A stretch of 20,294 bases of DNA from DASQFY01 sp036397815 (GTDB taxonomy: Bacteria; Chloroflexota; Limnocylindria; QHBO01), in contig DASWIE010000031.1 in assembly GCA_036397815.1 (NCBI GenBank), positions 1-20,294 on the forward strand, read 5' to 3'. Within the stretch, counting starts at the first letter, position 1. Each line of letters begins with the position of its first letter. Of the stretch, positions 6,855 through 13,473 are shown piece by piece. The notes under the pieces were generated by a model, which was given only the letters and a program-made list of their open reading frames with translations, made no database searches and was not told the origin of the DNA. The position numbers were made by a program, and so were the translations under genes.

Positions 6855-6898
6855 GTCGGGCGGACGGCATGCGCCGCCCAACCGCATCGGTCCCTGAC

Positions 6899-7312
6899 TC
6901 AGGTGTCCCTGGGCTCTTCGCGCTTGGGCTCTTCGTGCGCTTGCCGATGCCACTCGTCGAGGTGGCCGCGCGGCCCGTCGTGCCGGCTCCATCCCCCCCG
7001 TCCTCCACCCCAGCGCCCCCATCCGAAGACGGCGCGGAGCAGGCCGAAGAACAGGAAGATCCCGAAGATCAGGAAGAAGAACCCGAAGAACCCGAAGAAC
7101 CCGAAGCCCCAGCCGTGGCCATATCCCCAGCCGTGGCCGTAGTACGGCCCGGGATAGTAGACAACCGGTGCCGGATCGCCGGAGGCGACTGCGACTCGCC
7201 CGGCTTCGGCCAGGCCCGCCCCGACGCCGGCGTCGTAGATGCCGATCCCAACAATCGCCAGCAGCCCCACCAGGAGCAGTGCGGCGATCACACGGAAGAA
7301 TCCTCCAGACAT
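6899..7312 (-). CDS. Small aromatic/glycine-rich membrane protein upstream of two-component genes
   Basis: 137 aa from ATG 7312; an in-frame GTG at 7348 is possible but lies in a hairpin. TM1 spans ~5-30. The linker (45-65) is rich in Tyr, Pro, Gly and His (GHGWGYGHGWG). The second hydrophobic segment (66-92) is almost entirely Phe, Gly, Leu and Ile (GFFGFFGFFFLIFGIFLFF). The C-terminal tail is Gly/Trp/Arg/His-rich, then charged (HLDEWHRQAHEEPKREE). No family name can be given with confidence. Similar small membrane proteins often precede OmpR-type regulators in GC-rich bacteria. The Trp/Gly/Arg-rich tail resembles the N-terminal tail of the kinase two genes downstream, hinting at contact or common localisation. 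Confidence 0.75.
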   Translation of the reverse strand: MSGGFFRVIAALLLVGLLAIVGIGIYDAGVGAGLAEAGRVAVASGDPAPVVYYPGPYYGHGWGYGHGWGFGFFGFFGFFFLIFGIFLFFGLLRAVFGWGRWGGGRGGWSRHDGPRGHLDEWHRQAHEEPKREEPRDT

Positions 7313-7339
7313 TGTGGTTCGCGTCCTCTCTGCGTTTGT

Positions 7340-7359
7340 GGCCCGCACCCCGGCGGGCC
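7340..7359. other. Strong hairpin in the divergent intergenic region
   Basis: GGCCCGC (7340-7346) and GCGGGCC (7353-7359) form a perfect 7-bp stem with a 6-nt loop. It would be in the leader of the minus-strand membrane-protein gene. No T-run follows on either strand, so it is not a classic terminator. The rest of 7313-7440 shows no gene. Confidence 0.5.
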
Positions 7360-7440
7360 TTCACACAGGAGGCTGAAGGGCACTTGTGCGCAGACTGTGA
7401 ACGACCGATGGAGGTCCGTGGCTGCTAGGCTCGTTTTCGC

Positions 7441-8751
7441 GTGCGCCAACGGATCGCCGACTTCCTGCGCAGCTCGACCGAGGCGCTCTCGGAGCGCGAC
7501 TTCCGGCTGCTCTGGATCGGTCAGACCGGTTCCGCGGTGGGCGATGCGCTGGTTGGCTTGGCGCTCGCCTTCGCGGTACTGGGAGTTGGTGGGTCGGCGG
7601 CGGACCTCGGCCTCGTCTTCGCCTCCTTCGCCCTGCCGCGCGTCATCTTCACGCTGGCGGGGGGCGTATGGTCGGATCGGCTCCCGCGCCAGCGAGTCAT
7701 GGTCGCCTGCGACCTCGTCCGCGCCGCGGGCCAGGCCGTCGTCGCACCCCTCCTGATCACCGGCAACGCCGAGACGTGGCACCTGATCGGCCTGGCGCTG
7801 GTGATGGGCAGCGCGTCCGCCTTCTTCACGCCCGCCTCTGTGGGGCTGATGCCCCAGGTCGTGAGCCGGGCCCGCGTGCAGCAGGCCAACGCGCTGGTCA
7901 GCATCTCCCAGAGCGCCGCGCACATCTTCGGACCCCTGCTGGCGGGCTTGATCGTGGCCGCCATCGGCGCCGGCTGGGCGTTCGCGATCGATGGGGTGAG
8001 CTTCCTGGTGAGCGCGGGGTTCCTGCTCGCGATGCGCGTGCCGCCGGCGGTGGTGGCGGCACGACGCCGTTTCGTGACGGAGCTGGTGGACGGCTGGCGC
8101 GAGGTGATCTCTCGCAGCTGGGTGGTCGCCTGCATCCTGACCTTTTCCCTTTCGAATGTCTCGCTCGGAGCATTCCAGGTGCTGGGTCCGCTGGTCGCGA
8201 GCCGGGAGCTCGGTGGCGCGGCCGCCTGGGGCGTGGTGCTGACCGGCGGGGCTGTGGGCGGGCTGATCGGCGGCGCCGTCTCGCTGCGCTGGAAGCCGGC
8301 ACGACCGCTGGTGCCCGGCTTCCTGCTGATGATCCTTGCGCAGCTCCAGCTACTGATGCTGATCCCACCGTTCCCGGCACCGGTCCTGGCGATTGGCGCC
8401 TTCATCACGCTCGCGGCAATCGTGATCAGCAACACCTTCTGGGACACGATGCTGCAGCAGCACATCCCGGCCCAGGCACTGAGCCGGGTGAGCTCCTACG
8501 ACTGGATGGGCTCGCTCATCTTCCAGCCAATCGCGTTCGCGAGCATCGGGCCGCTGTCGGAGGTGATCGGCATCGACTGGACGCTGGTGGTGGCGACTGC
8601 CATCGGCGTCGCGGTCAACGGGGGTGTCCTGCTGGTCCCCAGCGTGCGCCGGCTGCGGCGACTCGAAGGCCCAGCCACGACTCATCGGGCCGAGGTGGCT
8701 GCCGCGGCCGGAGATGCGACCGAGCCACCCCTCACGCAGGCCGGCGGCTGA
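7441..8751 (+). CDS. MFS transporter (MFS_3 / enterobactin-exporter-like)
   Basis: 436 aa from GTG 7441. The protein is largely hydrophobic, with about 12 predicted membrane segments beginning near residue 25. The N-terminal motif SERDFRLLWIGQTGSAVGDA is characteristic of the MFS_3 / EntS-like exporters. The loop GGVWSDRLPRQRVM (residues ~74-87) is the MFS signature A between TM2 and TM3. FFTPASVGLMPQVV (near 128-141) is also typical of this subfamily. A basic/Ala-rich tail follows the last helix. The start has no ribosome site; TAGGCT lies 9 nt upstream, slightly further than at other leaderless candidates. Efflux of a small molecule is likely; the substrate is unknown. Confidence 0.9.
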   Translation: MRQRIADFLRSSTEALSERDFRLLWIGQTGSAVGDALVGLALAFAVLGVGGSAADLGLVFASFALPRVIFTLAGGVWSDRLPRQRVMVACDLVRAAGQAVVAPLLITGNAETWHLIGLALVMGSASAFFTPASVGLMPQVVSRARVQQANALVSISQSAAHIFGPLLAGLIVAAIGAGWAFAIDGVSFLVSAGFLLAMRVPPAVVAARRRFVTELVDGWREVISRSWVVACILTFSLSNVSLGAFQVLGPLVASRELGGAAAWGVVLTGGAVGGLIGGAVSLRWKPARPLVPGFLLMILAQLQLLMLIPPFPAPVLAIGAFITLAAIVISNTFWDTMLQQHIPAQALSRVSSYDWMGSLIFQPIAFASIGPLSEVIGIDWTLVVATAIGVAVNGGVLLVPSVRRLRRLEGPATTHRAEVAAAAGDATEPPLTQAGG

Positions 8752-8763
8752 CCGGAAGGCTGG

Positions 8764-9450
8764 CTACGCCTCGTACGGCAGGCCGCGCTCCACGGCGGCC
8801 CAGCCGGCGACGAGCAGCCGAACGGCAACCGCGGGGTCGCGCACGGGTGGGTGATCGGGCGCAAGCAGGGTACCGGCCAGTCCCGGCAGGAGCGGCGAGA
8901 CGCCGAACGTCGCCGCGACCAGGGCCTCGCCGGCTCGTGGCCCGCCGGTGATCCGGAACAGGGTCTCCTGGCCCAGGACGTCGTGGTGCACGAGGTGCGG
9001 CTGCGTGACGGTCACCCGGCGCAATGTCGTCCCCGCCCGGAGGCGCAGGTTCGCGTGGGTGCCCACCATCGCGGGCGCTCCGGCGTACCACGTCGGGACG
9101 GTCGCGTACTCCTGCAGAAGGCTCTCGTTCCAGCCTTCCCACCAGCCGACGGGGCGCGCTTCGGCCGTGTCGAGCGCGAGGTCGGCCAGCACCACGAACT
9201 GGTTCGGATCGTGGACGTGGGCCATACAGCGCTGATCGCAGCTTGGCAGCATGACGCGCTGCAGCTCGCCGATCGTCAGCCGCGAGCTGAGCCAGACGCT
9301 CGAGCCGAGCGGGTTGGCTGAGCCGGCCTCCGGATCGATGAGCGCAACGACCTGCTCGCCGTGGCGCATGTGGTCGACGGCGATCGAGAAGGCGCGGAGG
9401 GCAGCATCCGGGCCGGGGCTCGGTGACTTGCCCCGCTTGCTGCGTGGCAC
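8764..9450 (-). CDS. Conserved-looking hypothetical protein, start uncertain
   Basis: I do not recognise a family. The coding frame is convincing from about 9370 to 8764: it runs from MRHGEQVVALIDPEAG to AGWAAVERGLPYEA, with beta-rich segments such as TLRRVTVTQPHLVHHDVLGQ and a Trp-rich stretch VGWWEGWNESLLQEY. Candidate starts are GTG 9450 (228 aa, used here), ATG 9369 (201 aa) and ATG 9639, which would read through the palindromic spacer and is unlikely. None has a ribosome site. No signal peptide or membrane helix is evident. The gene converges on the MFS gene with a 12-bp gap. Confidence 0.6.
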   Translation of the reverse strand: MPRSKRGKSPSPGPDAALRAFSIAVDHMRHGEQVVALIDPEAGSANPLGSSVWLSSRLTIGELQRVMLPSCDQRCMAHVHDPNQFVVLADLALDTAEARPVGWWEGWNESLLQEYATVPTWYAGAPAMVGTHANLRLRAGTTLRRVTVTQPHLVHHDVLGQETLFRITGGPRAGEALVAATFGVSPLLPGLAGTLLAPDHPPVRDPAVAVRLLVAGWAAVERGLPYEA

Positions 9451-9593
9451 CCGTTGATGAGACCCGGCCGTCCTGGGACTGACAACTCCCCGTAACCCCT
9501 CGCCACCACACTTCACCGCCCAGACTGCGACGGTTGCGGGGCGCTGGGGCCCAGCCGCGACGGTACTTTCGGCTGGCAGGACCGCCGTGCCGC

Positions 9594-9753
9594 GCCACAA
9601 GGTGTGGCGTCTTGGCGATCGGATCGCCGGCCGCGCCATCCTCCCGGGGCGCTCGATTGTCGCTGAGCCACGTGGTGTGGCGATTCGGCGATCGCAGGGT
9701 GGTTTGAGGCCCGCTTCGCCGATCCCGACGGTCGAAATGCCACGACGCGTGGC
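9594..9753. repeat. Three REP-like hairpins GCCAC-N5-GTGGC at ~72-bp intervals
   Basis: Palindromes of the form GCCAC-N5-GTGGC occur at 9594-9608, 9667-9681 and 9739-9753, that is 73 and 72 bp apart. The first two continue with related sequence (TGGCG, 3 nt, t/cGGCGATCG), so they are diverged copies of one unit. GGCGATCGGATCGCC at 9613-9627 is a further perfect palindrome. The spacer 9451-9768 holds no convincing gene. Confidence 0.65.
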
Positions 9754-9768
9754 ATCTCGGGACCGGCG

Positions 9769-10857
9769 TCAGGGTCCGTAGCGGACGACCACGAGCTGGT
9801 CCGCGGCCGACTCGGCGCCCCACACCTCACCCGGGCGGCCGAGCAGCTGGCGGACGTTCGCCGGCTGGCTATCGGCCGGGAAGGAGAGGAATGTCTGGGT
9901 TTCTGGGTCGAAGCGAACGATCGCGTTGGCGCCGAAGTCGGTGAGCCACACCGCATCGGTCTCGTCGACGTAGACCGCGTATGCCATCGGCGCGTCGCCG
10001 GGCAACCGCCACTCCTCCCACGAACCGTCGGCAGGGTCGTAGACGCCGACCTGGCCGGCGAACCATTCCGCCACCCAGAGGCGGCCACCCGAATCGGACC
10101 AGACCCGGCGCAGACCGGCACCGGCGGTCGGCGGATCGATGGCGGTCACCTCACCACTGGAGCGGTCGACGGCCCCCAGGTAGGAGCCGGCGAGCGAGCT
10201 GTAGTAGACCTGCCCCTCAGGCGTGGCGGCGATGCCGTACGGCCCGGTCCCCCGCGGAGCAGCGAAGGCGCTGACCTCACCAGTCGCCGGGTCGACGCTC
10301 CCGTACCAACCGGCCTGGCCGGTGAACCACAGGATCCCGGCCGCGTCGAAGGCAGCCGTGTTCAGGTTGGCGCCCGATGCTGACCCGGGCAGCCGGAATT
10401 CCGTCACCTCGAGGCTGTCCGGGTCCACGCGCATGATCGCGTTCCGCCCGCTGTCCGTGACCCAGGCCGCGTCGTCCGGGCCGACGATGACGCCATGTGG
10501 CGCCGAGTCGGGCCCGAGCGACACCTCGCGCACCTCCCCCGTCGCCGGGTCCAGCCAGCCGAGCTCCCCGCTGGCCTGGGCCGTGTACCAGACCCCACCA
10601 TCGGCGGCGGGGGCGACGTCGTGCGGTCCGGAGCCGGCGGGCACCGGATAGGTCTGCACCGTGAAGGTCGGCTCGCCGTCGGCCGATGGAGCAGCACTCT
10701 CGGTCGGCTGACCCGGTGTCGGCGTCGGCGTGGCGCTCGGCAGGGGCGAGCCGGTCGGACTCGAGCAGCCCGCCAGCGCGGCGAGCATGGCCGCGGCGAC
10801 GGCCAGTCCGGACCGCGAGCGCGCCGGCATCGGGCGACGAACCTTCACTTCGGTCAT
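9769..10857 (-). CDS. Vgb-like seven-bladed beta-propeller lipoprotein (streptogramin-lyase family fold)
   Basis: 362 aa from ATG 10857. The signal peptide ends in the lipobox LAGC (residues 28-31), followed by a Ser/Thr/Pro/Ala linker. Seven repeats of about 40 residues then run to the C-terminus. Each has a variant of 'G..G.vW.t......g.lDp.tGev': examples are GGVWYTAQASGELGWLDPAT, AAWVTDSGRNAIMRVDP, ILWFTGQAGWYGSVDPATGE and AVWLTDFGANAIVRFDPET. This is the COG4257 (virginiamycin B lyase-like) architecture. Most exported members are not proven lyases, so a binding or sensor role outside the cell is equally possible. An in-frame upstream extension exists but would place residues before the signal peptide. 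The gene is divergent from the small gene at 10927. Confidence 0.88.
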   Translation of the reverse strand: MTEVKVRRPMPARSRSGLAVAAAMLAALAGCSSPTGSPLPSATPTPTPGQPTESAAPSADGEPTFTVQTYPVPAGSGPHDVAPAADGGVWYTAQASGELGWLDPATGEVREVSLGPDSAPHGVIVGPDDAAWVTDSGRNAIMRVDPDSLEVTEFRLPGSASGANLNTAAFDAAGILWFTGQAGWYGSVDPATGEVSAFAAPRGTGPYGIAATPEGQVYYSSLAGSYLGAVDRSSGEVTAIDPPTAGAGLRRVWSDSGGRLWVAEWFAGQVGVYDPADGSWEEWRLPGDAPMAYAVYVDETDAVWLTDFGANAIVRFDPETQTFLSFPADSQPANVRQLLGRPGEVWGAESAADQLVVVRYGP

Positions 10858-10864
10858 ACGCCGC

Positions 10865-10882
10865 GAACGTGCAACAACGTTC
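10865..10882. promoter_or_regulatory. 18-bp inverted repeat in a divergent promoter region
   Basis: GAACGTGCAACAACGTTC: GAACGT and ACGTTC are perfect inverted arms with a 6-nt centre. It lies 8 bp upstream of the propeller gene start and about 45 bp upstream of the small plus-strand gene. A dimeric repressor site is plausible. It is not the GAAC-N4-GTTC of a LexA box because the centre is longer. Confidence 0.45.
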
Positions 10883-10914
10883 ACAGCCCCTATGCGACCG
10901 TGGGCCGCGACTCG

Positions 10915-10926
10915 TAGGATGGCGCC
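10915..10926 (+). promoter_or_regulatory. Probable leaderless promoter -10
   Basis: TAGGAT (10915-10920), 6 nt, then ATG 10927. No ribosome site is present. No good -35 is visible. Confidence 0.5.
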
Positions 10927-11202
10927 ATGAGGGGCGATCGAGTGGAAGCCGTGGTGGACACCGGCCAGGGGACGCAGACGTTCGTGATCGAGGCGACGCG
11001 CGCCGGGCGCCGGATCGAGGTCACCACCAGCCGCGGGGTGGTCGAGGTCAGCGAGGTGACCCGCGGTGGCACGCCGGTGCGGACCGGCCGCTTCATGGCC
11101 TCGCGCCTGATTGCGCTGGTGGAGCATCCTGCTCACGAGGGGCGGGAGTCGAAGGTGCTCGTCACCACCCGTCGTCGGATCACGAGCACCGACGAGGGCT
11201 AG
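10927..11202 (+). CDS. Small hypothetical protein
   Basis: 91 aa, not recognised. The sequence alternates short beta-strand-like segments (VEAVVDTGQGTQTFVIEA, RRIEVTTSRGVVEVSEV) with basic residues and ends in KVLVTTRRRITSTDEG. There is no signal peptide, membrane segment or Cys motif. Its coding nature is supported by the -10 hexamer 6 nt before the ATG and by the lack of a competing frame on either strand. Its last 23 bp overlap the end of the cyclase remnant on the other strand. Confidence 0.65.
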   Translation: MRGDRVEAVVDTGQGTQTFVIEATRAGRRIEVTTSRGVVEVSEVTRGGTPVRTGRFMASRLIALVEHPAHEGRESKVLVTTRRRITSTDEG

Positions 11203-11476
11203 CGACCAGGGCCACCTCAGCCGGGCTGGATGACGGCCGCCAGCGCCTCGGCTCCGGCACGCCGGCCACGGCGTAGACGCTTCGAGGGCCGGCGATCCCC
11301 TTCAGCTCGTGCATCCCTCGATCCTCGAAGTCGAAGGCGGTTCCAGCCAGCAGATCGCGGGTCGTCCACGAGACGACCACTTCGGCCGGGCCGGCCAGCG
11401 CCAGGATGTGCGCGGCGATGTGTACGGCGAGCCCGCGCAGGTTGCCCGGTACGACCTCGACTTCACCGGTGTGCAC
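11180..11476 (-). pseudogene. Remnant of a class III adenylate/guanylate cyclase (C-terminal end of catalytic domain)
   Basis: The frame opens directly with VHTGEVEVVPGNLRGLAVHI, then ALAGPAEVVVSWTTRDLLAG, then FDFEDRGMHELKGIAGPRSV. These are the last ~75 residues of a cyclase homology domain as found in many multi-domain signalling proteins. The metal-binding aspartates and most of the domain should lie N-terminal. That DNA is instead occupied by the intact DUF6510 gene, and no other frame there encodes cyclase sequence. It has no start signal and is annotated as a truncated remnant. A 13-bp tandem repeat lies 2 bp upstream. Confidence 0.75.
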
Positions 11477-11771
11477 GCCCGGAGTCAGGCACCGGAGTCA
11501 GGCACAGGTAGGCGGCACCGCGGAGGTCGAGGTAGGTGGCGGTCGGCGTCCGCACCAGGCGGATCACCACTTCGCGGCAGATCGAGCAGCGCAGGACCGT
11601 CCCGGGCCCGCCCATGTACGCCAGCAGAGTGGCCATCGCCGCACGGTTGCCACAGCTCGTGCATCGGTGCATGACCGCGGTCATGTCGAAGCCGAGCAGC
11701 TCCTCCAGCTCACCGGCCACGGCATTCCCGTCGAGCGTCATGGCGTCGGTGAGATCCGCGCCCTCGTCCAT
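11463..11771 (-). CDS. DUF6510 family zinc-ribbon-like protein
   Basis: 102 aa from ATG 11771, with AAGGAG 8 nt upstream. The N-terminus has LDGNAVAGELEELLGFDMTA, then CTSCG and CSIC, a paired CxxC...CxxC likely to hold zinc. The C-terminal LDLRGAAYL is the usual family ending. It is third in the operon behind the molybdoenzyme and the reductase, 20 bp after the latter, an arrangement I recall as common in actinobacteria. The ~10 residues after LRGAAYL are not typical and run through a 13-bp duplication into the cyclase remnant; the original stop may have been altered. A role in assembly or regulation of the oxidoreductase pair is inference only. Confidence 0.82.
   Translation of the reverse strand: MDEGADLTDAMTLDGNAVAGELEELLGFDMTAVMHRCTSCGNRAAMATLLAYMGGPGTVLRCSICREVVIRLVRTPTATYLDLRGAAYLCLTPVPDSGRAHR
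11479..11504. repeat. 13-bp tandem duplication at DUF6510/cyclase junction
   Basis: CCGGAGTCAGGCA is present twice head to tail (11479-11491 and 11492-11504). Thirteen is not a multiple of three. The DUF6510 frame and the cyclase-remnant frame differ by exactly the shift this duplication introduces. Confidence 0.8.
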
Positions 11772-11791
11772 CGTTGCCTCTCCTTGCCTCT

Positions 11792-12529
11792 TCAGCCGGT
11801 GGGCCCGAAGCGTTCGGTTCGGACGCGTGCGGCGGAGACGCCCCCTTCGACCAGCCCGTTCGCGGCCGCCTCGACGAGCAGGGTCGGGCCGCAGATGTAG
11901 ACCAGGGGATCGGTCCCCAGCGGGGCCAGAGCGTCGGCCAGCATCGGCCCGTCGATGCGCCGGGCATACCCGGCCCAGCCCGGCGGCTGGGCACGTGTCA
12001 GGGTGTGCACCACCCGCAAGCCGTCGGCCACGCCGCCAAGCGCGTCGAGCTCGGCGCGGTAGATCACGTCGTCGATGGTCCGCCAGCTTGCGAGCAGGGT
12101 GGTCGGGATATCGGCCCTCGCCGCCGCCCGCTCGCGCAGCATCGCCATCAGCGGCACGACCCCCGAGCCTCCCGCGATCAGCAGCAGTGGTCCGCCGTGG
12201 TCGGGCTCCCACACGAAGTAGCCGCCGATCGGCCCACGAACCTCGACCTCGTCGCCCGGCACCAGCACGTCGTGGAAGTACGGCGACACCTCGCCGTCGG
12301 CGATGCGCTCGATCGTCAGCTCGACGACGCCGGTCCGGGTGGGCGGCGATGCGATCGAGTAGCTACGCTGGGCCTGGTAGCCATCCTGGGCCGTCAGCCG
12401 CACGTCGTAGTGCTGCCCGGCCTTATGCGCACGCCACGCCGGCAGGCGCAGCGTGAAGGTCTTGACCTGCGCGGTCTCGGGACGGATCTCATCGACGGTG
12501 GCGACCTGCCAGGTGAGCGGCGTCGGCAT
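11792..12529 (-). CDS. FAD/NAD(P)-binding ferredoxin-reductase-type oxidoreductase
   Basis: 245 aa. The FAD-binding beta-barrel (1-105) has RSYSIASPP near 55-63 and a GPIGGYFVW segment near 99-107, both typical for flavin stacking. The NAD(P) domain (~110-245) has LLIAGGSGVVPLMAML and DPLVYICGPT, the last usual in FNR-like reductases. No 2Fe-2S or heme domain is fused. It starts 12 bp after the molybdoenzyme stop with no visible ribosome site, so coupled translation is likely. As the only reductase in the operon it probably passes electrons between NAD(P)H and the molybdoenzyme or an intermediate carrier. Confidence 0.92.
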   Translation of the reverse strand: MPTPLTWQVATVDEIRPETAQVKTFTLRLPAWRAHKAGQHYDVRLTAQDGYQAQRSYSIASPPTRTGVVELTIERIADGEVSPYFHDVLVPGDEVEVRGPIGGYFVWEPDHGGPLLLIAGGSGVVPLMAMLRERAAARADIPTTLLASWRTIDDVIYRAELDALGGVADGLRVVHTLTRAQPPGWAGYARRIDGPMLADALAPLGTDPLVYICGPTLLVEAAANGLVEGGVSAARVRTERFGPTG

Positions 12530-12541
12530 CGGTCCGGTGGT

Positions 12542-13168
12542 CTACTCGTCGCCGGCGTATCGCTGCTCGCGCCAGGGATCGCCACGATTGTGGTAGCCGA
12601 GGGACTCCCAAAAGCCTGGCTCGTCGCGCTCGGTGAGCCGCAGGCCGTTGACCCATTTGGCGCTCTTCCAGAAGTAGAGGCGCGGCACGACCAGGCGCGC
12701 CGGCCCGCCATGGGCCGGCTCCAGCGGCTGGCCATCAAACCGGTACGCAACGAAGGCCTGGCCGTTGACGAGATCGGCGAGCGGCAGGTTGGTGGTGTAG
12801 CCGCCGTAGCTGCGGGCGACCGCGAAATGCGCCCTGGGATCGAGCTCCACCTGGGCCAGCAGGTCGTCCACGCTCACGCCCTCCCACCGCGTGTCCAGCT
12901 TCGTCCATTTCGTGACGCAGCTGATGTCGACCGTCCATTCCCGGCTGGGTAGACCGATGAGCTCCGCCCAGCTGAGGGTGACGGGCTCACGCACCAGCCC
13001 GTCGACCGTGAAGGCCCAGGAGTCGAGCGGGATGCGCGGGGTGGGGCCCGCCGAGAGCACCGGAAAGTCATCGGTCGCGTACTGGCCCGGCGGGATGCGA
13101 TCCGCCCGATCACCATCCGGCTCACGACGTCGCCCGGTGAAGCCGCGCGAGACGAACCGGTCACCCAT
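12542..13168 (-). CDS. Cytoplasmic sulfite-oxidase-like molybdopterin oxidoreductase
   Basis: 208 aa from ATG 13168. It is a stand-alone molybdopterin (Oxidored_molyb) domain. Cys84 in VDISCVTKWTKLDTRWEGV is the molybdenum ligand. HGGPARLVVPRLYFWKSAKW (153-172) is the conserved cofactor-binding stretch. There is no Tat signal, heme domain or dimerisation domain, unlike MsrP/YedY or eukaryotic sulfite oxidase. The protein should act in the cytoplasm with the FNR-like partner next to it. Longer in-frame extensions upstream have no family resemblance. The start is 7 nt behind TATCGT. Confidence 0.92.
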   Translation of the reverse strand: MGDRFVSRGFTGRRREPDGDRADRIPPGQYATDDFPVLSAGPTPRIPLDSWAFTVDGLVREPVTLSWAELIGLPSREWTVDISCVTKWTKLDTRWEGVSVDDLLAQVELDPRAHFAVARSYGGYTTNLPLADLVNGQAFVAYRFDGQPLEPAHGGPARLVVPRLYFWKSAKWVNGLRLTERDEPGFWESLGYHNRGDPWREQRYAGDE

Positions 13169-13181
13169 CGCCTCAACGATA
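13169..13181 (-). promoter_or_regulatory. Probable leaderless promoter -10 of the molybdoenzyme operon
   Basis: TATCGT (13181-13176, minus strand), 7 nt, ATG at 13168; no ribosome site. Confidence 0.45.
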
Positions 13182-13256
13182 CCGGGCGAGGCAAGTACTC
13201 GGCGGCATTGCCCGCCTGGCGAGCAAGCCAGCGCGCGGAGGGGCACGGAAAACGCG

Positions 13257-13269
13257 CACAATGAGCCCG
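13257..13269 (+). promoter_or_regulatory. Possible leaderless promoter -10 of the small ORF
   Basis: CACAAT (13257-13262) lies 7 nt before ATG 13270. It departs from TANNNT at the first base but keeps the spacing. Confidence 0.3.
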
Positions 13270-13473
13270 ATGGGATGGCGCGCCCTGCTGCACCGGCTTC
13301 CCGTTTTCGATCGCCGCTGGGTCCGGCGCACTGACGAGCGCGAGGCCCACGCCGAGGTCGTTCGTAGGCGCCTCGATTCGGATCCGGCGGCTTCCCCCAC
13401 CGATCCCTCCGACCCGCCAGACGCGGATGCGGAGGCGGCAGGACCGGCACTTGCGACTGGAGGATGGAGATGA
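13270..13473 (+). CDS. Small hypothetical protein coupled to DUF1761
   Basis: 67 aa from ATG 13270; an ATG at 13261 is also in frame. It is not recognised. The N-terminal half is basic and amphipathic (GWRALLHRLPVFDRRWVRR, then EREAHAEVVRRRLDSD). The C-terminal half is disordered, rich in Pro, Asp and Ala. The TGA overlaps the DUF1761 ATG as ATGA, a translational-coupling arrangement that supports it being expressed. It could be a membrane-peripheral partner of DUF1761, but nothing in the sequence proves a role. Confidence 0.5.
   Translation: MGWRALLHRLPVFDRRWVRRTDEREAHAEVVRRRLDSDPAASPTDPSDPPDADAEAAGPALATGGWR

Noticed and set aside
7668..8951. 427-codon plus-strand open frame over the MFS gene
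   Set aside because: Out-of-frame shadow of the transporter; Arg/Gly-rich with no hydrophobic segments.
9594..9753. CRISPR array
   Set aside because: Only three short, diverged palindromes with related rather than unique spacers, and no cas genes.
10865..10882. LexA/SOS box
   Set aside because: The arms GAAC and GTTC are separated by too many bases for the actinobacterial GAAC-N4-GTTC consensus.
11774..12952. 392-codon plus-strand open frame
   Set aside because: Antisense of the FNR reductase and molybdoenzyme; no recognisable domain.
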